Notes: generated from the letters alone by a model not told the origin. Positions 17,937-27,178 are shown, counted from the stretch's first letter. The stretch: 64,000 bases of DNA from Tunicatimonas pelagia (GCF_030506325.1 NZ_CP120683.1:5283001-5347000); one strand, 5' to 3'. Made by a program: numbers and translations.

Positions 17937-18239
17937 ATGTTTCTGAATAAACAACGGACTAACGCACTTATTAGATTGTGTGAGGCTAGTGGAGTAAAAT
18001 CGCTTTATGCTTTTGGTTCAGTTACCCGAGCCGATTTTAGTGAGCATTCGGATATCGATTTAGTAGTTGATTTTAATGAGAATGATCCCTACAAGTACGC
18101 TGATCTTTATTTTGCTCTCAAAGATGATCTAGAGCAACTATTCAACAGAGAAATTGACTTAATTGAGGAAAGAGGAATAAAAAATAAATTCTTCCGGAAG
18201 GAGCTGGAGAGAACCAAAGTTCCGATTTATGGATCTTAG
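17937..18239 (+). CDS. MntA-type minimal nucleotidyltransferase antitoxin
   Basis: 100 residues with the nucleotidyltransferase motif SLYAFGSVTRADFSEHSDID (GS...DxD) and the third acidic residue in REIDLIEE. In characterised HepT/MntA pairs this protein AMPylates the HepT toxin near its active site. It overlaps hepT by 11 bp. The short spacing and complete motifs suggest an active module. Confidence 0.9.
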   Translation: MFLNKQRTNALIRLCEASGVKSLYAFGSVTRADFSEHSDIDLVVDFNENDPYKYADLYFALKDDLEQLFNREIDLIEERGIKNKFFRKELERTKVPIYGS

Positions 18240-18564
18240 AATAAAAGCCTGGTTGCTAGACATCAAAAGATCGATAGAGGAAATTTACAGTTTTCTTCCC
18301 GAGAGGAGAGATTTTCTTGAATATCAACAAGATCTGAAAACTAAAAAAGCGGTTGAACGAAACCTAGAAATTATTGGTGAGGCAGTGAGGCGCATCTTAA
18401 ATGCAGAAGATAGCTTCCCTATCATAAATGCGAAAAGAATTATCGGTACCCGAAATCGGATCATTCACGATTACGATAATATTTCAGACGAGATTATTTG
18501 GGCAATTGTGACGCGAGAGTTACCTAAACTCGAAGAAGAAATTGAAGGTTTGATTAAGGAATAG
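18229..18564 (+). CDS. HepT-like (DUF86) HEPN ribonuclease toxin
   Basis: 111 residues. The HEPN RNase motif Rx4HxY is present in RNRIIHDY, with the conserved helix VERNLEIIGEAVRRIL ahead of it. It starts inside the end of the nucleotidyltransferase gene (MDLRIKAWLL), the usual arrangement for MntA/HepT pairs. The toxin cleaves or trims RNA in characterised homologues. Confidence 0.92.
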   Translation: MDLRIKAWLLDIKRSIEEIYSFLPERRDFLEYQQDLKTKKAVERNLEIIGEAVRRILNAEDSFPIINAKRIIGTRNRIIHDYDNISDEIIWAIVTRELPKLEEEIEGLIKE

Positions 18565-18566
18565 CT

Positions 18567-18686
18567 ATGAGCAGAAACCAAATCTACCATTCTGACCCAG
18601 ATATCCTCGGTGGTATTCCCGTATTTATTGGTACTCGGGCTCCCGTTGATACTCTGTTAGTTTACCTTCGTAAACGGTTTCTTTGA
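18567..18686 (+). pseudogene. Truncated DUF433-family gene
   Basis: An ATG two bases after hepT opens a frame reading YHSDPDILGGIPVFIGTRAP and VDTLLVYL, the first half of a DUF433 protein (an antitoxin-like family that is normally ~75 residues). It then leaves the family (RKRFL) and stops at 18686. The 3' half is missing at the point where the opposite-strand gene at 18662-18850 begins to overlap it, which marks a deletion or insertion join. Confidence 0.75.
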
Positions 18687-18850
18687 ATATCTTCCTCAGC
18701 TTTTTCGGCTCGCTGCACAAACCTTTCTCGCCAAGCTATATCCGGTTGCTTTTTCTGTAGTATGGTTTTAATTGCTTGGAGAATATCTACATCACTTTCC
18801 TGAGCAATCAGTTCTTGCACTTCCGCTTTAACATCGGTTATTTGACTCAT
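18662..18850 (-). CDS. Orphan antitoxin-like small protein
   Basis: 62 residues, helical and charged: VKAEVQELIAQESDVDILQA, IKTILQKKQ, then ERFVQRAEKAEEDIQRNRL. It resembles the short antitoxins that precede ParE/RelE toxins in Bacteroidota. No toxin follows downstream on the minus strand; that position holds the truncated DUF433 gene, so the toxin was probably lost. Function inferred from form and context. Confidence 0.6.
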   Translation of the reverse strand: MSQITDVKAEVQELIAQESDVDILQAIKTILQKKQPDIAWRERFVQRAEKAEEDIQRNRLRR

Positions 18851-18877
18851 AAGTACAAAGGTCAGATTTATAAATGC

Positions 18878-20779
18878 CTAATAAGCCCTTACCGTTTTAC
18901 CCTCCATAAAGTTGATGAAGGATTTGTTGACCACTAGGTTGCCGCCCAGGGTTGGATAGTCGCCGGTGAAGTACCAGTCGCCTCGGTGGTCGGGGCAGGC
19001 TTGGTGCAGGTTTTCTACGGTTTGGTACACTACTTCATAATCGCAGGTAAGATCATCGGGCCGGGTAATCTCAGCAATCATGTTGGAAATCTGCTTGTAG
19101 GAGAAGGGTTCGTATAGCTTCTTCACAAAGTTAGGAGCTCCCTTCTTCAACCCATCGGCTACGCACATTTCGTACACTTTATCAATCAGGTTATCCAATC
19201 CGCTGTTCTTCAGTAGCTGAAGCACCGCTCGGAAGGCCACAAACTCGTTCATTTTAGACATATCGATGCCGTAGCAGTCGGGGAAGCGAATCTGAGGAGC
19301 CGATGAAACAATCACAATCTTCTTGGGATTGAGGCGGTTGAGCATCCGTAAGATGCTTTTCTCCAGCGTAGTGCCGCGCACAATAGAATCATCAATTACC
19401 ACAATGTTATCTACACCTTTCCGAATTACTTCGTAGGTAGTGTCGTATACGTGGGCTACCAAATCATTTCGTTGGTCGTCGCCCGTAATAAACGTGCGGA
19501 GCTTAGCATCTTTTACCACTAACTTCTCAACCCGGGGCCGGAATGAAAGTAACTTGTTAAGGTATTTTTCGTCCACTTCACCTCCTTTAGAGCGCTCGCT
19601 AATGGCCTGAATGCGCTCATTGCTGAGATGATCTTCTAGGCCTTCCAGCATACCTAAAAAGGCGGTTTCGGCACTGTTAGGAATGTACGAGAAAACGGAG
19701 TTCTGTAAATCGTAATCAATAGACTCCAGAATTTGCGGAATCAATAGCTTGCCTAAATCTTTACGTTCGCTGTAAATATTAGGGTCAGAAGCCCGGGAGA
19801 AGTAGATGCGCTCAAAGCTACACGAGCGCTTTTCCAGTTTGTCGATGAATTGCTTTTCCTCGTAGTTACCGGCTTTGTCGATAATCAGCGCGCTACCCGG
19901 CTGAATTTCTTTAATCTCTCCATAAGGAACGTTAAATGCCGTCTTAATCGGCGGTTTTTCCGAAGCCACTACTACTACTTCATCATCAGCGTAATAGTAA
20001 GCCGGACGAATACCAGCCGGATCGCGGGCCACGAAGGAAGAACCGCTACCAGTGATGCCCGCCATCGTATAGCCTCCATCAAAATCTTTGCACGAGCGTT
20101 GCAGCACCCGTTGTAGATTCAGGTTCTCCTCAATAATTTCGGTGATCTGCTGATTGGTGTGGGTGAATTTAAACTGATCGAATAAGTCTTGGTTTTCCTG
20201 ATCTAAGAAGTGGCCGATCTTCTCCATCACGGTAATAGTATCCGCTTTCTCTTTAGGGTGCTGTCCTAAACTGACTAGGATATCGAAGAGTTCGTCTACG
20301 TTAGTCATGTTGAAGTTGCCCGCCATCACCAAATTACGACTACGCCAGTTATTTTGCCGGAGCATGGGGTGGCAGTACTCAATAGAGTTTTTTCCGTGGG
20401 TGCCGTAGCGCAAATGCCCTAACCATACCTCTCCAGTAAACGCTACATTTTCTTGCAACCAGTCAGCATCTAGCAAACGTTCGGTACCCCAGGCTTGGCG
20501 CACCTTCTTATACTTCTTATTAATTTTTTTGAATACATCTGAAATAGGTCGTTCCGATACTGAGCGGTAACGGCTGATGTAGCGCGAACCCGCCGGGGTA
20601 TTGATCTTAATGTTGGCGACTCCCACGCCATCTTGCCCCCGATTATGCTGCTTCTCCATCAGTAAATACAGTTTATTAACTGCGTAGAGTGGAGTGCCGT
20701 ACTTGTCGATATAATACTGTAGAGGCTTACGAAGGCGGATCATGGCAATTCCGCACTCGTGTTTGATAGACTCGCTCAT
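18878..20779 (-). CDS. Amidophosphoribosyltransferase, long Bacteroidota form
   Basis: 633 residues, well above the ~500 of the usual PurF. It has an N-terminal glutaminase with the nucleophile in HECGIA after a short propeptide, then KQHNRGQDGVG, FTGEVWLGHLRYGTHG, CHPMLRQNN and DPAGIRPAYYY, and a phosphoribosyltransferase domain with the PRPP loop NIVVIDDSIVRGTT. It transfers glutamine amide to PRPP, the first step of purine synthesis. Two inserts, between residues ~175-225 and in the C-terminal region, account for the extra length. Many Bacteroidota also have a second, shorter PurF. Confidence 0.9.
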   Translation of the reverse strand: MSESIKHECGIAMIRLRKPLQYYIDKYGTPLYAVNKLYLLMEKQHNRGQDGVGVANIKINTPAGSRYISRYRSVSERPISDVFKKINKKYKKVRQAWGTERLLDADWLQENVAFTGEVWLGHLRYGTHGKNSIEYCHPMLRQNNWRSRNLVMAGNFNMTNVDELFDILVSLGQHPKEKADTITVMEKIGHFLDQENQDLFDQFKFTHTNQQITEIIEENLNLQRVLQRSCKDFDGGYTMAGITGSGSSFVARDPAGIRPAYYYADDEVVVVASEKPPIKTAFNVPYGEIKEIQPGSALIIDKAGNYEEKQFIDKLEKRSCSFERIYFSRASDPNIYSERKDLGKLLIPQILESIDYDLQNSVFSYIPNSAETAFLGMLEGLEDHLSNERIQAISERSKGGEVDEKYLNKLLSFRPRVEKLVVKDAKLRTFITGDDQRNDLVAHVYDTTYEVIRKGVDNIVVIDDSIVRGTTLEKSILRMLNRLNPKKIVIVSSAPQIRFPDCYGIDMSKMNEFVAFRAVLQLLKNSGLDNLIDKVYEMCVADGLKKGAPNFVKKLYEPFSYKQISNMIAEITRPDDLTCDYEVVYQTVENLHQACPDHRGDWYFTGDYPTLGGNLVVNKSFINFMEGKTVRAY

Positions 20780-20825
20780 AGATATGGACTAAATAGTATT
20801 AAACAAGAAGGCTGCCTAGTTGCTA

Positions 20826-22364
20826 CTAAGGTACGCTGATTATTTGACTAATGATAGCCATCAACCAATCTGCTTTGAAAAACAATATGAGTAACGGAAT
20901 GGTAAGCAAAATTGTCCCAAATTTCCCGAAAAATTGTGAGGAATGTTTTGGCGAAGTTAAAACGGCTGACTCAGGGCTACTTTTAAAGAACAGATAGTAC
21001 GGAATCTTTAAATAGTAAAATAAAGCAATTACCGTATTAAATAATCCCACTACCAGAATATACAGCAGTTGAGGTTCTTGCGTTTGTTGGTGATAATCCC
21101 AGAGAGAAGAAAAAATGAGCAGCTTGGCGGTAAAGCCCGCCGTAGGAGGGAGGCCAGTTAAGGCGACCATTACAATCAGCATAGCAACTCCGAGCACCGG
21201 AAAGCGTAGTCCCAACCCCCGGTAGTCAGGAATGTGTTTGGCACCGGTATGCGCTTCAAATAGTTGAATCAGCCAAAAGGCAGCCAAATTCATACACAGA
21301 TAGGTGGTAGCGTAAAAAAGCACACTGTAGGTGCCCCACTGGTTTGCCACCAATATACCTACTAGCAAAAATCCGGAATGAGCGATGGAAGAGTAGGCTA
21401 ACATTCGTTGGGCGTTGGTTTGGTGTAATGCCGCCACGTTCCCGGCAATCATGGTTACCATTGCAATGAGGCCGATCAGCCATTCGCCAGGAAACTCAGA
21501 AGCTGCCGAAAACAACAACGGAGCTACTCGCAGTAGCAAACCAATTCCGGCTATTTTGGGTACTACCGAAAAGAAGGCTGCTACGGGTGTAGGCACGCCT
21601 TGGTAGATGTCAGGAGCCCAAATATGGAAAGGAACGGCTGATATTTTAAATAAAAAGCCAACGAGGGTTAATCCTATCGCCAAGCTACTAAGGAGTAGCG
21701 GAGCTTCACTTAATCCTTGAGAAAAAGTAGGTTCGGTTAATAGCAGAGTTCCGGTAAGACCGTACAGCAGTGATATACCGTAGAGCATTAGCCCGGAAGC
21801 GGCACTGCCGTACAGTACATACTTCAAACTTGCTTCGGCACTTTTACGGTCAAAATTGAAATTAGCTAGTACGTAGGAGCTCAGCGAAACCAGTTCAATA
21901 GCCAAGTAGATGGTGAGCAGATGGGTGGTGCTCACCATTAGCGAAGCCCCTAGCCCTACACCCAGCAGCATAATATAGTATTCGCCAATTTGGTCTAACC
22001 GCTCAAAACCGGCTTGTTTCGATCCGCTGCGAGTACGGATACCCATCAAGCCCACAAAAAATAAAGCTAGTCCAAATAATCCTCTCAGATAAATGGCTAG
22101 TCGATCTACTTGTAAGGTGTTGAGAAATCGAGGTAGTGTCTCGTCTACCGTTAGTAGGTTCCATTGCTGCAAGAGGAAAAAACTATTGGCTACTACCGCG
22201 ACTGCTAATAACCCGGTGAACACCAGACCGGACTTTCTTCGGAAAATCAGATCGGTTAGGAGTACCACGACAATAGCAACTACCCAAACCACCTCCGGCC
22301 ACAGCCAAGTAGCACTGCGTAAAATTACGCGTAAGTCATTTGCTAAGGTAGTGGTGATTTCCAT
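20826..22364 (-). CDS. nuoN: NADH-quinone oxidoreductase subunit N
   Basis: 512 residues with about 14 transmembrane helices. The NuoN/proton-pumping motifs are seen in YLAIELVSLSSYVLANFN, KYVLYGSAASGLMLYG, FKISAVPFHIWAPDIYQG and SVVPKIAGIG. It is an antiporter-like proton-pumping subunit of complex I. nuoM precedes it on the same strand, separated by 287 bp that contain a repeat pair. No other nuo gene is nearby. Confidence 0.96.
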   Translation of the reverse strand: MEITTTLANDLRVILRSATWLWPEVVWVVAIVVVLLTDLIFRRKSGLVFTGLLAVAVVANSFFLLQQWNLLTVDETLPRFLNTLQVDRLAIYLRGLFGLALFFVGLMGIRTRSGSKQAGFERLDQIGEYYIMLLGVGLGASLMVSTTHLLTIYLAIELVSLSSYVLANFNFDRKSAEASLKYVLYGSAASGLMLYGISLLYGLTGTLLLTEPTFSQGLSEAPLLLSSLAIGLTLVGFLFKISAVPFHIWAPDIYQGVPTPVAAFFSVVPKIAGIGLLLRVAPLLFSAASEFPGEWLIGLIAMVTMIAGNVAALHQTNAQRMLAYSSIAHSGFLLVGILVANQWGTYSVLFYATTYLCMNLAAFWLIQLFEAHTGAKHIPDYRGLGLRFPVLGVAMLIVMVALTGLPPTAGFTAKLLIFSSLWDYHQQTQEPQLLYILVVGLFNTVIALFYYLKIPYYLFFKSSPESAVLTSPKHSSQFFGKFGTILLTIPLLILFFKADWLMAIISQIISVP

Positions 22365-22419
22365 AAAATCAATTTCGCGTCAAGCAAGCTGTTTAGCAAC
22401 TCTTGCAACATATTAGCTC

Positions 22420-22592
22420 AAATCCCCCTTAACCCCTTTACGAAAGGGGGAATAGAACTCTGGATATTTAAATTGATAAAACCAATAATCAGGAATATTA
22501 TCTCAGCTTGACTTCTGGATACTCTTTGTTTAGAATCCTTTTAGTAAAATAAACTTCTCATGCCCCCTTTAAAAAAGGGGGCAAGGGGGATT
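22420..22592. repeat. Inverted pair of C-rich palindromic repeats between nuoM and nuoN
   Basis: The left arm (22420-22450) begins AAATCCCCCTT and contains CCCCTTT-ACG-AAAGGGG. The right arm (22562-22592) contains GCCCCCTTT-AAAA-AAGGGGGC and ends AAGGGGGATTT, so reading it backwards repeats the left arm. Each arm folds alone, and the two arms can pair over ~110 bp. AAATCCCCCTT-type repeats are dispersed in several Bacteroidota and cyanobacterial genomes as far as I recall. A mobile (MITE- or REP-like) origin is likely but not proven. Confidence 0.75.
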
Positions 22593-22651
22593 TCATCCAA
22601 AGTATTTGTAGTTTCTGCATCTAACTGCATGATTGAATTGGTTTTGATACT

Positions 22652-24394
22652 TTATCGCTGATTCATAATCTGTTCCAGATGCTGTGCTCCCTGTTCGTTC
22701 ATATACGCTGTCCAGTGACGAACTGATTCGCCCACCACATCCAAAAATAAACTAGGTGCAATTCCAAAGACTAAGGTGGCTACCGCCAGCGGAACGAGCA
22801 TAATATATTCGCGCCAGCTAAGGTCAACCAGTTTTTCATTCCACCCTTCTTCCCGCACGTAGTATTTTCCGAAAAACATGCGTTGCAACGTCCATAAATA
22901 GTACCCAGCACTCAAAATTAAGCCGAGAGCCGCAAATACCGCCATCCAGCGGGGCAATAGTTCATTCACGGTGGCCGAATTAAATGCACCTAATAAAGTC
23001 AGTACCTCGGCGATGAAGCCGGAAAAGCCAGGCAGTCCTAGCGAAGCGAAAAATCCAATAATCACCAGCACGGTAAAATAGGGCATCTTCTGGGTAAGCC
23101 CTCCGTAGTGAGCAATCATCCGATTGTGGGTACGATCGTAAAGTACTCCGGCGAGTAAAAACAGCAACGGAGAAATCAGGCCATGACTAAACATCTGGTA
23201 TAAGCTTCCGCTGACTCCTTCTGAAGTTAGTGAGGCTAAACCGAGCAAAACGAATCCCATATGCGATACCGAAGAATAAGCAATCATTTTCTTGAGATCG
23301 CGCATGGCTAAAGCATTGAAGGCGGCGAACAGAATGGAAATGACCCCCAGAAAGCCAACCCACCAAGCAAACTGCAAGGCCGCTTCGGGAAACATGCTGT
23401 AAGCCGTGCGGAAGATGCCGTAGCCCCCAATTTTTAGCAGCAGCCCAGCCAACACTACCGAGATAGCGGTGGGAGCTTCTACGTGAGCATCGGGTAGCCA
23501 GGTATGCAGTGGCACCGACGGAAGCTTAATGACGAAGCCCAGCAGTAGTGCCCAAAAGGCTAGCCAACGAAGGGGAACGTTACCCCAGCGAGTGCCTTCC
23601 GCCGCTAGAGTGCTATTAGGTAAATAATTTCGAATGTCGGTCATTGCCACCATATCAAACGTTCGCACTAAATCTTGACCCGCAATTTGCCCTTCCCGTA
23701 GTTGATCCTGTACGTAAGTAACCTCTTCAGTAGATGGGTGATTGCCCAGCAAACCCGCCATTTTGCCGGTAGCAATTGGGTCAATTACACTGAGGTACAG
23801 CCCGATCATGGCAATGAGAATGAAGATAGAACCAGCTAACGTGTACAAGAAAAATTTGATAGAAGCGTACTCCCGCCGCTCTCCTCCCCAAATACCAATG
23901 AGGAAGTACATCGGCAGCAGCATAAATTCGAAGAAGAGATAGAACAGGAAAAAATCTAAGGCCACAAAGCAACCTACCACCGACGAACTCAGCAGAAGAA
24001 ACAGCAAGGCGTACCCCTTCACTTGCCGTTTGATTGTCCAGGAAGAAATAGCGGCAATCAGTAAAATGAGCGAAGCTAGTACGACCAACGGCAGACTAAT
24101 GCCATCTACCGCTACAAAATAATCAATGGATAAGTGGCCCAAACCGCCCAGATTCAAACTAATCCAATCGAACCGCTCTACCAGTTGCAGATTATAGTAA
24201 GCATCATCGGTTAAGCTGGTAGCTTTGTTGGCGTCAAACTGGGTGTAAATAGTGATGGCAATTATAAGCTGTAATCCGGTGGCGACAACCATGCCAATCC
24301 GGTGAATCAGCGGTCGGGTAGGGGGAATAAATAGCAGCACCAATGCTACGGCCAGCGGGCTAAAGATCAGAAGAGTAATGAGGTTATTGGTCAT
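22652..24394 (-). CDS. nuoM: NADH-quinone oxidoreductase subunit M
   Basis: 580 residues with about 14 transmembrane helices. Family motifs: FYLFFEFMLLPMYFLIGIWG (conserved Glu in helix 5), KLPSVPLHTWLPDAHVEAPT, LLKIGGYGIFR and YSSVSHMGFVLLGLA. Antiporter-like proton-pumping subunit of complex I. A loop of about 60 residues around 205-260 is longer than in E. coli. Its 5' neighbour is the divergent eboA, so nuoL is not upstream as would be usual. Confidence 0.96.
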   Translation of the reverse strand: MTNNLITLLIFSPLAVALVLLFIPPTRPLIHRIGMVVATGLQLIIAITIYTQFDANKATSLTDDAYYNLQLVERFDWISLNLGGLGHLSIDYFVAVDGISLPLVVLASLILLIAAISSWTIKRQVKGYALLFLLLSSSVVGCFVALDFFLFYLFFEFMLLPMYFLIGIWGGERREYASIKFFLYTLAGSIFILIAMIGLYLSVIDPIATGKMAGLLGNHPSTEEVTYVQDQLREGQIAGQDLVRTFDMVAMTDIRNYLPNSTLAAEGTRWGNVPLRWLAFWALLLGFVIKLPSVPLHTWLPDAHVEAPTAISVVLAGLLLKIGGYGIFRTAYSMFPEAALQFAWWVGFLGVISILFAAFNALAMRDLKKMIAYSSVSHMGFVLLGLASLTSEGVSGSLYQMFSHGLISPLLFLLAGVLYDRTHNRMIAHYGGLTQKMPYFTVLVIIGFFASLGLPGFSGFIAEVLTLLGAFNSATVNELLPRWMAVFAALGLILSAGYYLWTLQRMFFGKYYVREEGWNEKLVDLSWREYIMLVPLAVATLVFGIAPSLFLDVVGESVRHWTAYMNEQGAQHLEQIMNQR

Positions 24395-24613
24395 GCTGGC
24401 GGCAAATTTCTTATTTTACCGAACAAATGCGAATACTTATCCAGTAAAAATGCGGACAATCCTCGCTAACACCCATGTTTCTGAGACTTCAAGAGATCAA
24501 GCGATGCAATTCGTCGTTAGAATTTCAGTATTAAAACTTCTGAAGTTAGTATGAGCCAAATCATTTTTTCTATCCTCTTAAAACCATTACTTTAGTCGCT
24601 CAAAGCTGATTTT

Positions 24614-25474
24614 ATGAATAACGCTGCCCAAAAACTTCTCTATGAACTGATTAGTCAACAGTCACCTGATGAGGCAGTGACGTGGTTAGATCAACAAGCC
24701 GGAAAATACCGGAGTCAGCCGAACAATCGCATTTTTAATTTGACCTTCAGTACCATCGTTCGGCATTTTGAGAAGGCTGATCTTACACTGAATGATAAAA
24801 CGTTACAGAGAGCCGAGCAAATTCGTAGTGGCTGGGATTTGAGTCAGTGGGATGTTCGTCAAGCTGCCCGTACCTACTGGTTGCTACAGCTATCGGCTGA
24901 TTCATTTGAAGAATACCGGAAGGTGCTAGACCGTTTATTTGCCACGGCGGATATGGATGAACAGGTGACACTGTACGCCGCACTTCCGCTGTACGATTAT
25001 TCTGACCAGATGGCTTACCGGGCTTCCGAGGGTATTCGAACTAACATAACTGATGTGTTTGATGCGGTGGCATTGCGTAATCCGTACCCGGCGGAGTATA
25101 TGTCGGATGAAGCCTGGAACCAGATGGTACTAAAAGCCATCTTTATGGGTCGCCCGTTGTATCTCATTCAGCAACTGGACGAACGTCGCAACCCCGATCA
25201 AGCCCGAATGCTGATTGACTTCGCCCATGAACGCTGGGCTGCCAGCCGTCCAGTAACTCCCGAACTCTGGCGCGGAGTTGCTCCTTACCTTACCGAAGAA
25301 CACCTCCCGAATATCCAGCGTCTATTAGAGCAAGGTGACAAACTAGAAAAACAAGCCGCCGCCCTAGCCATCAAAGAAAGTGAAAACGATACGCTGAATA
25401 AACAGTTAGCCAATTATCCACAATCTGATAAGGAACTGGATTGGAAAACCATCGGAATAAGATACAATGATTGA
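24614..25474 (+). CDS. eboA: EboA-domain protein, first gene of the ebo cluster
   Basis: 286 residues, helical and soluble, with no recognised catalytic motif. The EboA pattern shows as WDLSQWDVRQAARTYWLL, ADMDEQVTLYAALPLYDYSD, NPYPAEYMSDEAWNQMVLKA and IFMGRPLYLIQQLDERRNP. In Nostoc punctiforme the ebo genes are required to bring the scytonemin precursor to the periplasm; the biochemical role of EboA is not known. The stop codon (TGA at 25472-25474) lies inside the heptamer repeat array that follows. The 219-bp space before the start is shared with the divergent nuoM. Confidence 0.9.
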   Translation: MNNAAQKLLYELISQQSPDEAVTWLDQQAGKYRSQPNNRIFNLTFSTIVRHFEKADLTLNDKTLQRAEQIRSGWDLSQWDVRQAARTYWLLQLSADSFEEYRKVLDRLFATADMDEQVTLYAALPLYDYSDQMAYRASEGIRTNITDVFDAVALRNPYPAEYMSDEAWNQMVLKAIFMGRPLYLIQQLDERRNPDQARMLIDFAHERWAASRPVTPELWRGVAPYLTEEHLPNIQRLLEQGDKLEKQAAALAIKESENDTLNKQLANYPQSDKELDWKTIGIRYND

Positions 25475-25539
25475 TGAGTAATGATTGATGAATAATGAAT
25501 ACCATACCATTAATCATTACTCATCAATCATCATTCATT
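25466..25539. repeat. Opposed AATGAnn heptamer arrays between eboA and eboB
   Basis: Five forward heptamers (AATGATT GATGAGT AATGATT GATGAAT AATGAAT, 25466-25500) are followed by four inverted ones (25512-25539). The 20-mer ATGATTGATGAGTAATGATT at 25467-25486 has an exact inverse complement at 25512-25531, so the transcript can form a long hairpin. The eboA stop codon is part of the array. Confidence 0.85.
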
Positions 25540-25575
25540 AAAGAATTAGCAATCGAACCATAGAATAATTGAACC

Positions 25576-26472
25576 ATGATGTTTATAGACCCCCACATTC
25601 ACACTTCTTCCCGTACGACTGACGATTACGAAGCGATGCAGCAAGCAGGAGTTGTCGCTGTAATCGAGCCAGCTTTTTGGATGGGACAGCCCCGTACTCA
25701 GGTGGGCAGCTTCCAGGATTATTTTAGTAGCTTAGTGGGCTGGGAACGCTTCCGGGCCAGCCAGTTCGGCATTAAGCACTATTGCACCATTGGCCTGAAT
25801 TCTCGTGAGGCGAACAACGAGGCCTTGGCCGAAGAGGTGATGGAGCTGCTACCACTATTCCTGAGCAAAGAAGGCGTAGTAGCGGTAGGCGAAATCGGCT
25901 ACGACGACCAAACCCCGCTGGAAGATAAATACTTTCGAGCGCAACTGGAGCTAGCTCGGGAAATGGATATGCCGGTGATGGTTCATACTCCCCATCGCGA
26001 TAAGAAAGCCGGAACCTCCCGCAGCATGGACGTTTGCCAAGAACACGGCTTAGCTCCCTCTGAGGTTGTAATAGACCATAACAACGAAGAAACCGTTAAG
26101 GAGGTACTAGACCGGGGCTTCTGGGCCGCGTTCTCTATCTATCCTCACACTAAAATGAGTCCCGAGCGCATGACGGCTATTGTGCAGCAGTACGGCCCCG
26201 AACGCATCATCGTGAATAGTGCTGCCGACTGGGGGATTAGTGACGTGCTTTCCGTACCTAAAACTGCTAACCTAATGAAAGAAAAGGGGGTGCCCGAAGA
26301 ACATATCCGCCTCACTTGCTACCAAAATGCCCTGGATGCCTACGGCCAAAGCGGACAAATGAACGAAGCCGACTTACTAACCCCCGAACTGGTTGACCAG
26401 CGCAAAAAATTCTCCGGCAACTCAATTCTTCGCGGTGGACAAACCCCGAGGGTGGATAAGAGTGGTTCTTAA
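25576..26472 (+). CDS. eboB: TatD-family metal-dependent hydrolase of the ebo cluster
   Basis: 298 residues, TIM-barrel amidohydrolase fold. Metal-site motifs are visible in order: DPHIHTS (residues 5-11), VGEIGYDDQTP, VMVHTPHRDK, EVVIDHNNEET and NSAADWG. The substrate is unknown; the TatD-like member is a constant part of ebo clusters. The C-terminal ~30 residues are a polar tail. Two ATGs are adjacent at the start (25576 and 25579). The ebo order is broken after this gene by a 2.6-kb insert. Confidence 0.9.
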   Translation: MMFIDPHIHTSSRTTDDYEAMQQAGVVAVIEPAFWMGQPRTQVGSFQDYFSSLVGWERFRASQFGIKHYCTIGLNSREANNEALAEEVMELLPLFLSKEGVVAVGEIGYDDQTPLEDKYFRAQLELAREMDMPVMVHTPHRDKKAGTSRSMDVCQEHGLAPSEVVIDHNNEETVKEVLDRGFWAAFSIYPHTKMSPERMTAIVQQYGPERIIVNSAADWGISDVLSVPKTANLMKEKGVPEEHIRLTCYQNALDAYGQSGQMNEADLLTPELVDQRKKFSGNSILRGGQTPRVDKSGS

Positions 26473-26493
26473 CCGACTGAATAATACATTCCA

Positions 26494-27030
26494 TTGGTTG
26501 ATGAAAATCACATATCAGTAATAGATGCTTCTGAAAGGATAGGAGTAAACAAGCAGACACTATTCAAGTGGATAAAAAAGCTAGGGCTTGAAACTACTAA
26601 GTCAAAAAACTCTTCTTATAAAGGACAAGCTATCTCTTATGTAGAAATAGGTGATTTTGAAAAACTGTTTGAATACAAGCAGCAGAATGAGCAAAATTAC
26701 ACGCAAACTCAGAATTCAAGCAAAATTGATCACGGAGTCTTCTATTTAGTTCAGCTTGAACCTGAATTTGATCCTGGTCGATTTAAGTTAGGCTTTGCTA
26801 CGAATATTGCAGAAAGACTAAGGTCTCATAAATGTTCTGCTCCATTTGCTAAAATTATAGAAACTTGGCCAGCTCATACTTTATGGGAAAGAACGGCGAT
26901 TGATAGTGTAACTAGGGGTTGTGAGAAATTGTATACGGAGGTATTTAGAACTGATAACATAGAAAAAATCAAAATTAGATGTAATGAGTTCTTCGCGCTA
27001 ATGCCAAATCTTGATAAAATCAAAAGATAG
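26494..27030 (+). CDS. HTH plus degenerate GIY-YIG-like (T5orf172/MUG113-type) protein
   Basis: 178 residues from a TTG start; a stop at 26482 limits any extension and no in-frame ATG fits. The N-terminal part (SVIDASERIGVNKQTLFKWI) is a MerR/excisionase-like helix-turn-helix. Residues ~88-165 look like a GIY-YIG-like fold (VFYLVQLEPE, FKLGFATNIAERLRSH, LYTEVF), with the two tripeptides changed to VFY and KLG. Arginine codons AGA/AGG and isoleucine ATA are frequent here, unlike the flanking ebo genes, so the gene was probably acquired. Function unknown. Confidence 0.65.
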   Translation: MVDENHISVIDASERIGVNKQTLFKWIKKLGLETTKSKNSSYKGQAISYVEIGDFEKLFEYKQQNEQNYTQTQNSSKIDHGVFYLVQLEPEFDPGRFKLGFATNIAERLRSHKCSAPFAKIIETWPAHTLWERTAIDSVTRGCEKLYTEVFRTDNIEKIKIRCNEFFALMPNLDKIKR

Positions 27031-27178
27031 TTATGAATTCAATATGTGTCCGTACAACGCCAGTCTTCATTAAAAAATATTGGAGGTAAATTGATCTATG
27101 AAGAGTGTAAAAAATCGCTTCATAAATTTGAAAATGTTGAAGAAGAGTAGAAATTCTTAGACGTTACTAAGCAACAAG

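Noticed and set aside
27040-27150. Possible short coding remnant (SSLKNIGGKLIYEECKKSL)
   Set aside because: Protein-like composition but too short, with no recognisable family and no clear start; could be decay debris beside the HTH/GIY-YIG gene.
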